A stretch of DNA of 64,000 bases from Cognatiluteimonas weifangensis (GTDB lineage: Bacteria; Pseudomonadota; Gammaproteobacteria; Xanthomonadales; Xanthomonadaceae). Positions 42,868 to 52,051 of this stretch are shown one piece after another. The first letter of the stretch is position 1. Each line of letters opens with the position of its first letter. Made by a program: the position numbers and the translations under genes. The notes under the pieces were generated by a model. It saw only the letters and a list, made by a program, of their open reading frames with translations. It searched no databases and had not been told where the DNA came from. Location of the stretch: NCBI RefSeq assembly GCF_003416885.1, contig NZ_QVPD01000002.1:248001-312000 (forward strand), in the 5' to 3' direction.

Positions 42868-44928
42868 TCAACCCACCGCGCCGACCAGCCGCAGGCGCTT
42901 GTCCTCCGGCACCTCGCCGTAGGCCAGCACCGCCAGCTGCGGCACGCTGTGCCGCACCAGGCGCGCGATCGAGGCGCGGATCTGGCCGGGGACCAGCAGC
43001 ACCGCGGGTTCGCCGCGGCCTTCCTGGCGGGTGACGCACTCGCTGAGGTTCTGGTGCAGCCGCTCGGCGAGTCCCGGTTCCAGCGCGGCGCCTGCGCCGC
43101 TGACCGAGTCCTGCAAGACCCGTTCCAGCGCTGGCGCCAGGGTGAAGACCGGGAGCTCGGGGTTCATGCCGTTGAGCTCCTGGACGATGAAGCGGCCCAG
43201 CGCGGTGCGCACCGCAGCGGTCAGCACGGCCGGGTCCTGGGTGTGCGCGCCGTGCTCGAGCAGGGCCTCGACGATCTGCCGCAGCTGGCGGATCGGCACC
43301 CGTTCGGCCAGCAGCGACTGCAGCACCCGCACCACCACCGACAGCGGCAGCAGCTTGGGCGTCAAATCCTCGACGAGCCTGGGCGTCTGCTTGCCGACGG
43401 CGGCCAGCAGCTGCTGGACCTCGTCGTGGCCGAGCAGCTCGGAGGCCCGTTCGCGCACCAGGTGCGAGAGGTGGGTGGCGACCACGGTCGCGGCGTCGAC
43501 CACGGTGTAGCCGAGCGACTCGGCGTGCGCGCGCTGGGTCGGCAGGATCCACACCGCTTCCAGGCCGAAGGCGGGGTCCTTGCCGGGCAGGCCCTCGAGC
43601 GGGCCGAACACGCGGCCCGGGTCGAGCGCCAGCAGGCGCTCGGCGTGCAGTTCGCCGGTGGCGACCGGCACGCCGTGCAGCAGCACCCGGTACTGGCCGG
43701 GCGCGAGCTCGAGGTTGTCGCGCACGTGCACGGCGGGGATCAGGAAGCCGAGCTCCTGGGTCAGCTTGCGGCGCACGCCCTTCAGCCGGCCGAGCAGTTC
43801 GCCGCCCTGCGCCTTGTCCACCAGCGCGATCAGCTTGTAGCCGACCTCCAGACCGAGCGGCTCGACCGGGCGCACCTCGTCCCAGGTCAGCTCGGCCTGT
43901 GCGGGCACGGTCGCGGCCGCTTCGGCGCCTTCGGCCGGAGCGCCGGCGGCGGCCGCGTCGCGCCTGTGCAGCTGCCACGCCGCGTAGCCGAGCACACCGC
44001 TGAGGGCGAGGAACGGAATGTTGGGCATGCCCGGCACCAGTCCGATCACGCCGAGCAGGGTCGCCGCCACGGTCAGCGCGCGCTGCTGGCCGAACACCTG
44101 CTTGCCGACCGCCTCGCCCATCTCCTGCGCGCGGGTGGCGCGGGTCACCAGCATCGCCACCGCGGTGGAGACCAGCAGCGCCGGCAGCTGCGCGACCAGG
44201 CCGTCGCCGATGGTCAGCAGCGAATAGATCTTCGCTGCCTCGCCGAACGGCAGATCGTGCTGCAGCACGCCGATCAGCAAGCCGCCGACCAGGTTGATCG
44301 CGAGGATCAGCAGGCCGGCGATCGCGTCGCCGCGCACGAACTTGCTGGCGCCGTCCATCGCGCCGTAGAAGTCGGCCTCTTCGCGCACTTCCTCGCGCCG
44401 CGCCTTGGCTTCCTCGCGGGTCAGCAGGCCGGCGTTGAGGTCGGCGTCGATCGCCATCTGCTTGCCGGGCAGGGCGTCGAGGATGAAGCGCGCCGACACC
44501 TCCGAGATGCGGCCGGAGCCCTTGGTGATGACCACGAAGTTGATGACGGTCAGGATGCCGAACACGACGAAGCCGACCGCGTAGTTGCCGCCGATCACGA
44601 AGTGGCCGAAGGACTCGATCACCCGGCCGGCCGCGCCCGGGCCCTCGTGGCCGTGCAGCAGCACCACGCGGGTGGACGCCACGTTCAGCGCCAGCCGCAG
44701 CAGGGTGACCATCAGCAGCACGCTGGGAAAGACCGAGAACTCCAGCGGCCGGCTGACATACACCACCGCCAGCAGCACCACCAGCGACAGCGCGATGTTG
44801 AGGGTGAACATCGCGTCCAGCACCAGCGGCGCCAGCGGCACGATGACCATCGCCAGCATCGCCATCACCACCACCGGCGCGGCGGCGCCGGAGCGCAGCG
44901 CGGAGGCGACGGCTGCGAAGCGGCTCAT
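42868..44928 (-). CDS. flhA: Flagellar export apparatus protein FlhA
   Basis: A 686-residue FlhA. The N-terminal half has eight transmembrane segments and the FHIPEP signature (RISEVSARFILDALPGKQ, then MAIDADLNAG). The C-terminal half is the cytoplasmic chaperone/substrate-binding domain that makes the nonameric ring. It is the proton-coupled export gate subunit with FlhB and FliPQR. The ATG overlaps the flhB stop by 4 bases. A 122-base gap with repeat-like sequence separates it from flhF. Confidence 0.97.
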   Translation of the reverse strand: MSRFAAVASALRSGAAAPVVVMAMLAMVIVPLAPLVLDAMFTLNIALSLVVLLAVVYVSRPLEFSVFPSVLLMVTLLRLALNVASTRVVLLHGHEGPGAAGRVIESFGHFVIGGNYAVGFVVFGILTVINFVVITKGSGRISEVSARFILDALPGKQMAIDADLNAGLLTREEAKARREEVREEADFYGAMDGASKFVRGDAIAGLLILAINLVGGLLIGVLQHDLPFGEAAKIYSLLTIGDGLVAQLPALLVSTAVAMLVTRATRAQEMGEAVGKQVFGQQRALTVAATLLGVIGLVPGMPNIPFLALSGVLGYAAWQLHRRDAAAAGAPAEGAEAAATVPAQAELTWDEVRPVEPLGLEVGYKLIALVDKAQGGELLGRLKGVRRKLTQELGFLIPAVHVRDNLELAPGQYRVLLHGVPVATGELHAERLLALDPGRVFGPLEGLPGKDPAFGLEAVWILPTQRAHAESLGYTVVDAATVVATHLSHLVRERASELLGHDEVQQLLAAVGKQTPRLVEDLTPKLLPLSVVVRVLQSLLAERVPIRQLRQIVEALLEHGAHTQDPAVLTAAVRTALGRFIVQELNGMNPELPVFTLAPALERVLQDSVSGAGAALEPGLAERLHQNLSECVTRQEGRGEPAVLLVPGQIRASIARLVRHSVPQLAVLAYGEVPEDKRLRLVGAVG

Positions 44929-46082
44929 CGCGGCGCCTCCCCGCCGGGCGGAACGCCGTCAGACAGCTTCGGATCCACCGCCACGTCGGCCAGCACCGGC
45001 ATCGGCCCGTGCGCCGGGTGCCAGCGCTTGAGCTGGTACACGTAGGACAGCACCTGCGCGACCGCGGCGTAGAGCTTGACCGGGATCTCGCGCTCGAGCT
45101 CGGCGTGGCGGTACAGCGCGCGCGCCAGCGGCGGCGCCTCGACGATGCTCACCCGGTGCGCGTCTGCCACCTCGCGGATCTTCAGGGCGATCTCGTCGGC
45201 GCCCTTGGCGACGACCTTGGGCGCGCGCATCCGGCCGGCCTCGTACTTCAGGGCGACGGCGTAATGGGTGGGGTTGGTGACCACGACGTCGGCGCTCGGC
45301 ACCGCCTCCATCATCCGCCGCTGCGACAGCTGCATCGCCAGCCGGCGCACCTTGGCCTTGACCTCCGGATTGCCCTCGTTCTCCTTGTGCTCGTCGCGCG
45401 CTTCCTGCTTGGTCATCTTCAGCTTGCTGCGCCAGTTCCAGCGCTGGTAGGGCACGTCGATCGCGGCCAGCAGCGCCATTCCGGCAAGGGTGGCGATGAA
45501 GCACTGGAACAGCAGCGACACGCCCTCGGCGGCGGCAGTCGCCAGATCCTGGCGCGGCATCCCGAGCACCCGGAGGAAGGCGCGGTGCACCATCCAGGCG
45601 CCGATCGCGCCGACCAGGGCAACCCGCAGCAGCGAGCGCAGCAGTTCCACCCAGCCGTCGCGGCCGTACATGCGCGACAGGCCCTTGAGCGGATTGAGCT
45701 TGAGCAGGTCGAAGCGCAGCGCCTTGCCGGAGAACTGCAGCCCGGACGTGACCGCCGGCGCGATCAGGCAGGCCAGCAGGGCGACCGCGAACACCGGCAG
45801 CAGCGGCGCCAGCAGGCCGGCCAGCAATTCCACCGCGTGCGGGATCAGCCGGTCCTGCCGGCCGATCAGGTCGGGATCCACGCTCAGTGCGCCGCGCATC
45901 CAGCCCTGCGCCGAGGCGCCGACGCGGCCGCCGGTGGCGAGCAGCGCGAGCGCCGCGCAGCCGAGCACGGCCACGTTGGCCAACTCGCGCGAGCGCGGGA
46001 CGTCGCCGCGCTCGCGCGCCTCGCGCAGGCGCTTTTCCGATGGCGGCAGGGTGCGGTCTTCGCGATCGGCGGTTTCGCTCAT
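44925..46082 (-). CDS. flhB: Flagellar export apparatus protein FlhB
   Basis: A 385-residue FlhB with four transmembrane segments (about 33-240), a charged linker (KMTKQEARDEHKENEGNPEVK) and the autocleavage motif NPTH at 270-273 in a conserved TNPTHYAVALKY context. Cleavage between Asn and Pro switches export from rod/hook to filament substrates, in concert with FliK. A Pro-rich tail follows. The start lies 4 bases after the fliR stop. All family features are present. Confidence 0.97.
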   Translation of the reverse strand: MSETADREDRTLPPSEKRLREARERGDVPRSRELANVAVLGCAALALLATGGRVGASAQGWMRGALSVDPDLIGRQDRLIPHAVELLAGLLAPLLPVFAVALLACLIAPAVTSGLQFSGKALRFDLLKLNPLKGLSRMYGRDGWVELLRSLLRVALVGAIGAWMVHRAFLRVLGMPRQDLATAAAEGVSLLFQCFIATLAGMALLAAIDVPYQRWNWRSKLKMTKQEARDEHKENEGNPEVKAKVRRLAMQLSQRRMMEAVPSADVVVTNPTHYAVALKYEAGRMRAPKVVAKGADEIALKIREVADAHRVSIVEAPPLARALYRHAELEREIPVKLYAAVAQVLSYVYQLKRWHPAHGPMPVLADVAVDPKLSDGVPPGGEAPR

Positions 46083-46086
46083 GGAT

Positions 46087-46875
46087 TCACCCGGTGATGG
46101 CGCGGGCGGCCGCGAAGGCCTGCTCGAACAACGCCTCGACCGGGTCTTGCAATCCGCGTGCCAGCACCGCCATCAGCATCAGCCCGGTCAGCAGCGCGAC
46201 CGGCAGGCCCAGCGCCATCGGGTGCAGCTGCGCCGCCGCCCGCGCCAGCACGCCGAAGGCGAGGTTGACCGCGAGCAGGGCGATGGTCACCGGCAGCGCC
46301 AGCAGCACGCCGGCCTTGAGCACGATGTTGAAGAACGCCGGCACCGCCGCGACGAAGGCCGGCAGATCGGCGATGGGCGCGCCGATCGGCAGCGTGCGGT
46401 AGCTGTCGGCCAGCACCTGGACCAGTGCGAGGTGCGCGTCGAGGGTGAAGAACAGCAGCGCGAACACCAGGTAGAACCACTGCGACAGCACCTGCGAGGA
46501 GGCGCCGCTGAGCGGATCGGCGAGGGTCGCGAAGGCCAGGCCCATGCCTTGCGCGATCATCTCGCCGGCCAGCCGCCCGGCCTCGAACGCCAGCCGCACC
46601 ATCATCCCGATGGCGACGCCGATCGCGAACTCGCGCACCACGTCGAGCACGGTCGCCGCATCCACCGCGGCCGGCGGCGGCGCGGGCAGCACGGTCGAGA
46701 TCGCGGCCGACAGCGCGATCGTCAGGATCAGTCGCGCGCGCACCGGCAGCGAGCGCCCGCCGATCACCGGCAGCACCTGCAGGGCCGCCCCGATCCGCAG
46801 CGCATGCCACAGCACCGTGCCGAGCATGGCGAACAGGTTGAGGCCGTCGGCGGTGGTGAGGGTGACGGTGTCCAT
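46087..46875 (-). CDS. fliR: Flagellar export apparatus protein FliR
   Basis: A 262-residue hydrophobic protein with about six transmembrane segments and the family motifs VLPVIGGRSLPVRARL and QGMGLAFATLADP. It builds the export gate with FliP and FliQ. The ATG at 46875 matches the usual N-terminus. Upstream in-frame codons belong to repeat-like leader sequence. No Shine-Dalgarno sequence precedes it. The 100-base gap to fliQ is exceptional in an otherwise tight operon. Confidence 0.94.
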   Translation of the reverse strand: MDTVTLTTADGLNLFAMLGTVLWHALRIGAALQVLPVIGGRSLPVRARLILTIALSAAISTVLPAPPPAAVDAATVLDVVREFAIGVAIGMMVRLAFEAGRLAGEMIAQGMGLAFATLADPLSGASSQVLSQWFYLVFALLFFTLDAHLALVQVLADSYRTLPIGAPIADLPAFVAAVPAFFNIVLKAGVLLALPVTIALLAVNLAFGVLARAAAQLHPMALGLPVALLTGLMLMAVLARGLQDPVEALFEQAFAAARAITG

Positions 46876-46975
46876 GCCGTGATTGGCGATTCGTGGTCGG
46901 TGGTCGATGATCCGCGAAAGCAAGCGCGGAGCGCTGTTTCTGCAATCAGGAATCATCGATGGCCGGTCGCGGCTC

Positions 46976-47245
46976 CTATCCGATCACCTGCGGGATGCGG
47001 TGGAACAGGTCCAGGGTGAAACCCACCAGCCGGCCCAGCAGGAAATGACCGGTCAGCGCCAGCGACGCGGCCAGCGCGATCGCCTTCATCACGAAGGCGA
47101 TGGTCGGCTCGTTGATCTGGGTGGCCGCCTGCAGCACGCCGACCACCACGCCGACGACCAGCACCGCCAGCAGCGGCGGCGCGGCCAGCAGCATCGCCAG
47201 CTGCAGTCCGGCGTAGATTTCGGCGAGGGCGGTTTCCGGGGTCAT
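46976..47245 (-). CDS. fliQ: Flagellar export apparatus protein FliQ
   Basis: An 89-residue protein with two transmembrane helices, starting MTPETALAEIYAGLQLAML and containing VGVLQAATQINEPTIAFV, the FliQ family signature. Four copies join FliP and FliR in the export gate. It starts 3 bases after the fliP stop. Length is exactly that of the family. Confidence 0.96.
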   Translation of the reverse strand: MTPETALAEIYAGLQLAMLLAAPPLLAVLVVGVVVGVLQAATQINEPTIAFVMKAIALAASLALTGHFLLGRLVGFTLDLFHRIPQVIG

Positions 47246-47248
47246 CGC

Positions 47249-48067
47249 TCAGATTCCGTTGAAGCTGCCGGCCAGCGAGCCGACCACCAGCACCCAGCCG
47301 TCCACCAGCACGAACAGCAGGATCTTGAACGGTGCCGAAATGAGCATCGGCGACAGCATCATCATGCCCATCGACATCAGCACGCTGGCGACCACCAGGT
47401 CGATGATCACGAACGGGATGTAGATCAGGAACGCGATCTCGAACGCGGTCTTCAGCTCGCTGGTCAGGAAGGATGCGGCGAGCACGCCGAAGGGCACGTC
47501 CTGCGGCGTCGCGTACGGCCCGGTGTTGGACAGCCCGGCGAAGGTCATCAGGTCGCTGGTGCGCACCTGCGCCAGCATGAAGGCGCGGAAAGGGGCGGAC
47601 GCCGCCGCCCACGCGCTCTTGAAGTCCATCGTATGGTTGAGGTAGGGCGCGATCCCGTTCGCCCAGGCCTGGTCGAACACCGGCATCATCACCATCGCGG
47701 TGAGGAACAGCGCCAGCGCCAGCAGCACCTGATTGGACGGCGTCTGCCCGGTGCCCAGCGCCTGTCGCAACAGGCCCAGCACGATGATGATGCGGGTGAA
47801 GGCGGTGACGCCCAGCAGCGCGGCCGGCAGCAGGGTGATGCCGGTCATCAGCAGCAGCACCTGCAGCGGCATGCTCACCGGCTGCCCGCCGATCTGGCCG
47901 ACGTTGACCGCGGGCAGCGCCTGCGGCGCGGCCGCCACCGCGGGCGCGGCCTGGGCGAAGGCGTCGCCGGCGAGGAACAGCAGGGCGAGGACGGCGAGCC
48001 GGGCGATCGCGCGCGTGCCGCCGGTGACGCGCGCGGCGGCGAAGCATCGGTGCAACCAGCGGCTCAT
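47249..48067 (-). CDS. fliP: Flagellar export apparatus protein FliP
   Basis: A 272-residue protein with a cleavable signal peptide (about 1-38, ending AFA), then MPLQVLLLMTGITLLPA, FTRIIIVLGLLRQALG, and the C-terminal FVIIDLVVASVLMSMGMMMLSP block typical of FliP. Five copies form the core of the export gate. The ATG overlaps the fliO stop by 4 bases and fliQ follows closely. Length is slightly above the usual 245-255 because of the N-terminal part. Confidence 0.96.
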   Translation of the reverse strand: MSRWLHRCFAAARVTGGTRAIARLAVLALLFLAGDAFAQAAPAVAAAPQALPAVNVGQIGGQPVSMPLQVLLLMTGITLLPAALLGVTAFTRIIIVLGLLRQALGTGQTPSNQVLLALALFLTAMVMMPVFDQAWANGIAPYLNHTMDFKSAWAAASAPFRAFMLAQVRTSDLMTFAGLSNTGPYATPQDVPFGVLAASFLTSELKTAFEIAFLIYIPFVIIDLVVASVLMSMGMMMLSPMLISAPFKILLFVLVDGWVLVVGSLAGSFNGI

Positions 48068-48690
48068 GCCTTCTTCCCGAGATGCCGGGCCAGCAGCTGG
48101 GCGAAGGCCGGCGCGCGCGGCGCTTCGGCTTCCGGCAGCGGCGTGGCCAGGGTATGCAGCGCGCGGGTGCCACCGACGCCGACGCCGAGCAGCATCTGGG
48201 TGCCGCCGACCTCGACCACCACCACCCGCTCGCGCGGGCCGAGCGACAGCGAGGCGACCACCCGCAGCGCGCGGTGGCTGCCGCCGGCGACGCCGGGCAT
48301 GCGCCTGGCCAGCCACGCCAGCGCGAAGATCAGCGCCAGCACGAACAGCAGGGCGAATGCGGTGCCGCCGACGGCCCCCGTGGTGCTCGGCGCGGGCGGC
48401 GCGCTCGCGGGCGCCGGTTGGGTGGTGCCGGCGTGCAGGGCGGTGCCGGTGCGCGAGGATGCGGCCGGCAGCCAGGTCGTCGCCGGCTTCGCCTGTGCCG
48501 CATCGGTCGTCGCGGCCTGCGCCGCCGTCGTCGGGGCGGCCTGCGGCGCGGTGGGCGCTGCCGCAGGTGGCGCCGTGGCGTCCGGTTGCGGCGTTACGGG
48601 CGCTTGCTCCGGCACGGGCGTCGCCACGGCCGCCGCGGGCGCAGGGATGCCGTCCACCGCCAGGCTCGCCATCGCCGACACGCCGCTCAC
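48064..48690 (-). CDS. fliO: Flagellar assembly protein FliO
   Basis: A 208-residue protein. A long low-complexity Ala/Pro/Thr segment (about 12-105) precedes one transmembrane helix (about 108-128, FALLFVLALIFALAWLARRM). A small cytoplasmic domain follows, with VVASLSLGPRERVVVVEVGG and LGVGVGGTRALHTL, the FliO signature. FliO assists FliP assembly and is not part of the final gate. The GTG start overlaps the fliN stop by 4 bases. An internal ATG six codons later is possible. Confidence 0.9.
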   Translation of the reverse strand: MSGVSAMASLAVDGIPAPAAAVATPVPEQAPVTPQPDATAPPAAAPTAPQAAPTTAAQAATTDAAQAKPATTWLPAASSRTGTALHAGTTQPAPASAPPAPSTTGAVGGTAFALLFVLALIFALAWLARRMPGVAGGSHRALRVVASLSLGPRERVVVVEVGGTQMLLGVGVGGTRALHTLATPLPEAEAPRAPAFAQLLARHLGKKA

Positions 48691-49019
48691 CGCAGGCGCT
48701 TGATGCGCTCGGCCGGGCTGACCACGTCGGTCAGGCGCACGCCGAAGCGGTCGTTGATCACCACCACCTCGCCCTGCGCGATCAGGGTGCCGTTGACGTA
48801 CAGGTCGAGCGGCTCGCCGGCGGCGCGTTCCAGCTCCACCACCGAGCCCTGGTTGAGTTGCAGCAGATTGCGGATCGGGATGCGCGCGCGGCCGACTTCC
48901 AGCGACAGCGAGACCGGCACGTCGAGGATGACGTCGAGGTTGAGGTCGTTGCCGCCCGCGTCGGCGTCGGCGGTGAGGGTGTCGAAAGCGGCGCGGGCCG
49001 CGGGGTCTGGCGTGCTCAT
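48687..49019 (-). CDS. fliN: Flagellar motor switch protein FliN
   Basis: A 110-residue protein of the SpoA fold: LDVILDVPVSLSLEVGRARIPIRNLLQLNQGSVVEL in the conserved core (cited as LDVILDVPVSLSLEVG and LLQLNQGSVVEL), then DLYVNGTLIAQGEVVVIND. It forms the base of the C-ring and binds FliH and CheY-P. The start overlaps the fliM stop by 4 bases. Length fits the short FliN of Pseudomonas/Xanthomonas type. Confidence 0.96.
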   Translation of the reverse strand: MSTPDPAARAAFDTLTADADAGGNDLNLDVILDVPVSLSLEVGRARIPIRNLLQLNQGSVVELERAAGEPLDLYVNGTLIAQGEVVVINDRFGVRLTDVVSPAERIKRLR

Positions 49020-50014
49020 GGCGTGCTCGCGGGATCCAGGGAAGAAAGGCGCGGCCGGTTGACCGCAGTGACCTTGACGGCGTTGTGGCCGTTGTGGGTG
49101 CCGAATTCGCCGGTGAACAGCGGCAGGTCCTCGACCTTCAGGACCACGCTGCGCGGCAGGTCGATCGGGATGATGTCGCCGACCTTGAGCCGGCTCAGCG
49201 CGCGCAGGCTGATCTGGCGCTGCGTCAGGGTGGTGCTCAGCTCGACCTCGGCGTCCTGCAGCTGGGTCTGCAGCGCGCGCGTCCAGGTCTCGTCGCGCTC
49301 GACCCGGTCGCTCTGCACGCCGGCGTCGAGCAGCTCGCGGATCGGTTCCAGCATCGCGTAGGGCAGGGCGACGTGCAGCTCGCCGCCGCCGCCCTCCAGC
49401 TCGACGTGGAAACGGCTGACCACGATGTACTCGCGCGGCGAGATGATGTTGGCGAAGTGCGGGTTGACCTCGGAGTTCATGTATTCGAACTCCACCGGCA
49501 TCACCGGCGCCCAGGCCTCGACCAGGTCGGCGAAGGTCTGCTTGAGCAGCAGCTGGATCACCCGCATTTCGGTGGGGGTGAACTCGCGGCCCTCGATGCG
49601 GGTGTGGAACTTGCCGGTACCGCCGAAGAAGTTGTCCACCATGGTGAACACCAGCCGCGGCTCGTACACGATGAGCGCGGTGCCGCGCAGCGGCTTCATC
49701 TTCACCAGGTTGAGGTTGTTGGGGACCTGCAGCGAGTGCATGTACTCGCCGAAGCGGATCAGGTCGATGCCGCGCACCGACAGGTCGGCGGCGCGCCGCA
49801 GCAGGTTGAACAGGCCGATCCGCCAGGTCCGCGCGAAGCGCTCGTTGATCATCTCCAGCGTCGGCAGCTTGCCGCGGACGATCCGGTCCTGGGTGGCGAA
49901 GTCGAACGACCGCGCCTCGCCGGGCGCCGGCGGCGCCTCGGTCGGCACCGCGCCGGAGTCGACCCCGTGCAGGAGGGCGTCGATCTCGTCCTGGGAGAGC
50001 AGGTCAGCGCTCAT
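49016..50014 (-). CDS. fliM: Flagellar motor switch protein FliM
   Basis: A 332-residue FliM. The N-terminal CheY-P-binding peptide is LLSQDEIDALLHGV, the middle domain contains TLEMINERFARTWR and the GGTGKFHTRIEGREFT segment, and a C-terminal SpoA domain has LRALSRLKVGDIIPIDLP. It links FliG to FliN in the C-ring and receives CheY-P. It starts 11 bases after the fliL stop. All parts are intact. Confidence 0.97.
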   Translation of the reverse strand: MSADLLSQDEIDALLHGVDSGAVPTEAPPAPGEARSFDFATQDRIVRGKLPTLEMINERFARTWRIGLFNLLRRAADLSVRGIDLIRFGEYMHSLQVPNNLNLVKMKPLRGTALIVYEPRLVFTMVDNFFGGTGKFHTRIEGREFTPTEMRVIQLLLKQTFADLVEAWAPVMPVEFEYMNSEVNPHFANIISPREYIVVSRFHVELEGGGGELHVALPYAMLEPIRELLDAGVQSDRVERDETWTRALQTQLQDAEVELSTTLTQRQISLRALSRLKVGDIIPIDLPRSVVLKVEDLPLFTGEFGTHNGHNAVKVTAVNRPRLSSLDPASTP

Positions 50015-50025
50015 CGCTCATCGCC

Positions 50026-50556
50026 TCACTGGGTCACCAGGCTGGTGAAGTACACGGCCTCGACCTTGTCGGCCGTGGTTTCGCCCTTGAGCACCGCGCG
50101 CACCTCGGCCAGCGCCTGCTGCTGCAGGCGCTCCTTGCCGCGGCGCTCGGCCAGCGACTGCGAGGTCTGCTGCCCGAACAGCAGCAGCAGGCGGTTGCGC
50201 AGCGCCGGCGCGTGCTGCTCCATCGCGGCCAGGGTGGCGGCGTCGCGGGTCATCAGCTGCACGTCCACCTGCAGGTAGCGCGCTGCGTCGACGTCGGCCA
50301 GGTTGATCACGAAGGACGGTTCCAGCGGGTAGTACTGGGCCCGCGCCCGGACCGGCGCCGCCGGCTTCTTCGGGGCGGCCGCCGCCGTGGCGCGCGCGTG
50401 CCAGGCCCACCAGCCGCCGCCCGCGCCGCCGAGCAGGACGATGGCGACGAAGAACCAGAGCGCCTTGCGCGAGCGGCGCGGCGCGGGCTTCTTCCTGGCG
50501 GTGGGCGCGGGAGCGGAAGCGGCGGCGGCAGATGCGGGTGCGGCGGGGGCGGGCAC
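50026..50556 (-). CDS. fliL: Flagellar basal-body protein FliL
   Basis: A 176-residue FliL. A short Ala/Pro-rich cytoplasmic part with the basic cluster RKKPAPRRSRK is followed by one transmembrane helix (about 33-50, LWFFVAIVLLGGAGGGWW) and the periplasmic domain with YYPLEPSFVINLAD and VYFTSLVTQ at the end. It surrounds the stator and supports motor torque. The GTG start at 50556 is preceded by GGAG at a suitable distance and follows a sigma-54 promoter. Longer in-frame readings run through that promoter and are rejected. Confidence 0.92.
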   Translation of the reverse strand: MPAPAAPASAAAASAPAPTARKKPAPRRSRKALWFFVAIVLLGGAGGGWWAWHARATAAAAPKKPAAPVRARAQYYPLEPSFVINLADVDAARYLQVDVQLMTRDAATLAAMEQHAPALRNRLLLLFGQQTSQSLAERRGKERLQQQALAEVRAVLKGETTADKVEAVYFTSLVTQ

Positions 50557-50586
50557 GGGCGGACTCCAGTCGGGATGCCCTGCCGA

Positions 50587-50602
50587 TGCAAGCGGCGTGC
50601 CG
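50587..50602 (-). promoter_or_regulatory. Sigma-54 promoter of fliLMNOPQR-flhBA
   Basis: On the - strand CGGCACGCCGCTTGCA, against TGGCACG-N4-TTGCA. One mismatch (C for T) lies outside the invariant GG/GC pair, whose 10-base spacing is correct. It ends 31 bases before the fliL GTG. RpoN and FleQ, which use such sites, are encoded upstream. Confidence 0.85.
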
Positions 50603-50827
50603 CGAACCGGCCCCGGCCCGGCAGTCGCGGCGACGGTGTTTTGGCGCGTGGCTGAACGCCGGGGTGCCGGTGCATCGGCGCGGTCCGCGCACGGCCAGGC
50701 TGCGCGCGTGGACGAGCGCACGGCTGGCAGTCATGCCCGGCGGCACGCAACCCGCGCCGCGACTGCAAGCCGGGGTCGCGCAGCGCCGGCCCGGGCCGTC
50801 CCCGCGGTCGGCGACCGCGTCGTTGCC

Positions 50828-52051
50828 TTATGCGTATTCGTCCAGCAGCCCGCGCACGCTCCGTGCGGAACGGGGCACGGCCGGTGCCGGGTCGTCGTGC
50901 ATTAGGGCAGGGTCGCCGGGCGCGCGCGCGGTCGTCGGGGCCGGCCGCGGGTTCGGCTGGCGCTGGCCGACATCGGCCTGCGCAAGGTCCAGCCCGTGCT
51001 GGCCGAGCATCTCGCGCAGCCGCGGCAGGCTGGCCTCCAGCGCCTGCCGCACTTCCGGTTGTGCGCTGGTGAATTCGGCATGCACGCGCGCGCCGTCCAG
51101 CTGCAGGCGCACGTCGATCGGGCCCAGGTGCTCGGGGGTGACCCGCAACTGCGCGTGGCCGAGCGCCTTTCCGGTCATCCACAGCACGCTGTTGCCGAAC
51201 TCGTCGCCGTAACCGGTGTGCGCATCCGCCGGCTGCGGCAGCGGCGCCGACGGGACCATGGGCATGCGCGCCGTGGCGGGCGCCAAGGCGGGCGGCTGCG
51301 TCGCCAGCAGCGGTTGCGTCGGTGCCGGATCGGCCTGCGGCCCCGCCGCACCGATACCGGTGTCGGCGACCAGGCGCAGCAACGCCGGATCGGCCGTCGC
51401 GGCGGTGTGGCCGCCGGTCGCCGCTGTCGCGGACGACGAGGGCATCGGCCAGGGCGCCGGCGCGACGCGGCCGGGTGCGGCGTCGGTGTCCGCGCGGACG
51501 ATCCGGGCGGCCGGCGATGCCAGCGCATCCTGTGCGCCGGGCGTGCCGACTGCGGTAGTCGTGCCGGGCACGCCGGCGGGTACGGGCGCCACGGCCGGCA
51601 ACGCGGCGGCGGGCGGCAGCGTCGCCGCCAGCGGCGTGGCGGCCTCGCCGTCTTGCATCGGTGCCGTACCGGGGCCCGGTACCGGTGCGCCCGGCGCGAG
51701 CAGCGCGAACAGGTCGAGCAACTGGTCGGGCAGGGCTGTGGCGGTGGCCTGGGACGGCGCTGCCGGTTCCGGCGTCGCCGCGTCCGCGGCCGGCGTGGCG
51801 GGCGTGGCGGTCGGCGCGGGATCGAGCAGGCGCGCGAAGTGCCCGCGGCGCGGGGGGATCGCGTCCGGCGCCCCGGCCGGTGTGGTGCCGCCGTCGCGCG
51901 ACGGGGCCGAGGGGGCGGTGCCGGCGTGCGCCGGCGTGCGCCCGTCGCCAGCCGTCGCGGCGGCCATGTCCGGCGCCTGCGCTGCCGCGTCGGCGCCGGG
52001 CGCCGACGCGGGGACAGGTGCGGCGGTGGCCGGCAGCGCTGCGCCGATCAT
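50828..52051 (-). CDS. fliK: Flagellar hook-length control protein FliK
   Basis: A 407-residue protein. The first ~280 residues are disordered and Ala/Pro/Thr-rich, as in FliK molecular rulers. The C-terminal part is the Flg_hook domain (about 290-375) with LGHAQLRVTPEHLGPIDVRLQ (cited as VTPEHLGPIDVRL) and AQPEVRQALEASLPRLREML. FliK sets hook length and triggers FlhB's substrate switch. The ATG overlaps the fliJ stop by 4 bases. It is the last gene of the fliE-fliK operon. A 271-base gap with a sigma-54 promoter follows. Confidence 0.92.
   Translation of the reverse strand: MIGAALPATAAPVPASAPGADAAAQAPDMAAATAGDGRTPAHAGTAPSAPSRDGGTTPAGAPDAIPPRRGHFARLLDPAPTATPATPAADAATPEPAAPSQATATALPDQLLDLFALLAPGAPVPGPGTAPMQDGEAATPLAATLPPAAALPAVAPVPAGVPGTTTAVGTPGAQDALASPAARIVRADTDAAPGRVAPAPWPMPSSSATAATGGHTAATADPALLRLVADTGIGAAGPQADPAPTQPLLATQPPALAPATARMPMVPSAPLPQPADAHTGYGDEFGNSVLWMTGKALGHAQLRVTPEHLGPIDVRLQLDGARVHAEFTSAQPEVRQALEASLPRLREMLGQHGLDLAQADVGQRQPNPRPAPTTARAPGDPALMHDDPAPAVPRSARSVRGLLDEYA

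Noticed and set aside
50557..50721. An N-terminal extension of FliL reaching to 50721
   Set aside because: It would run through the sigma-54 promoter and reads as low-complexity sequence, while GTG 50556 has a good GGAG.
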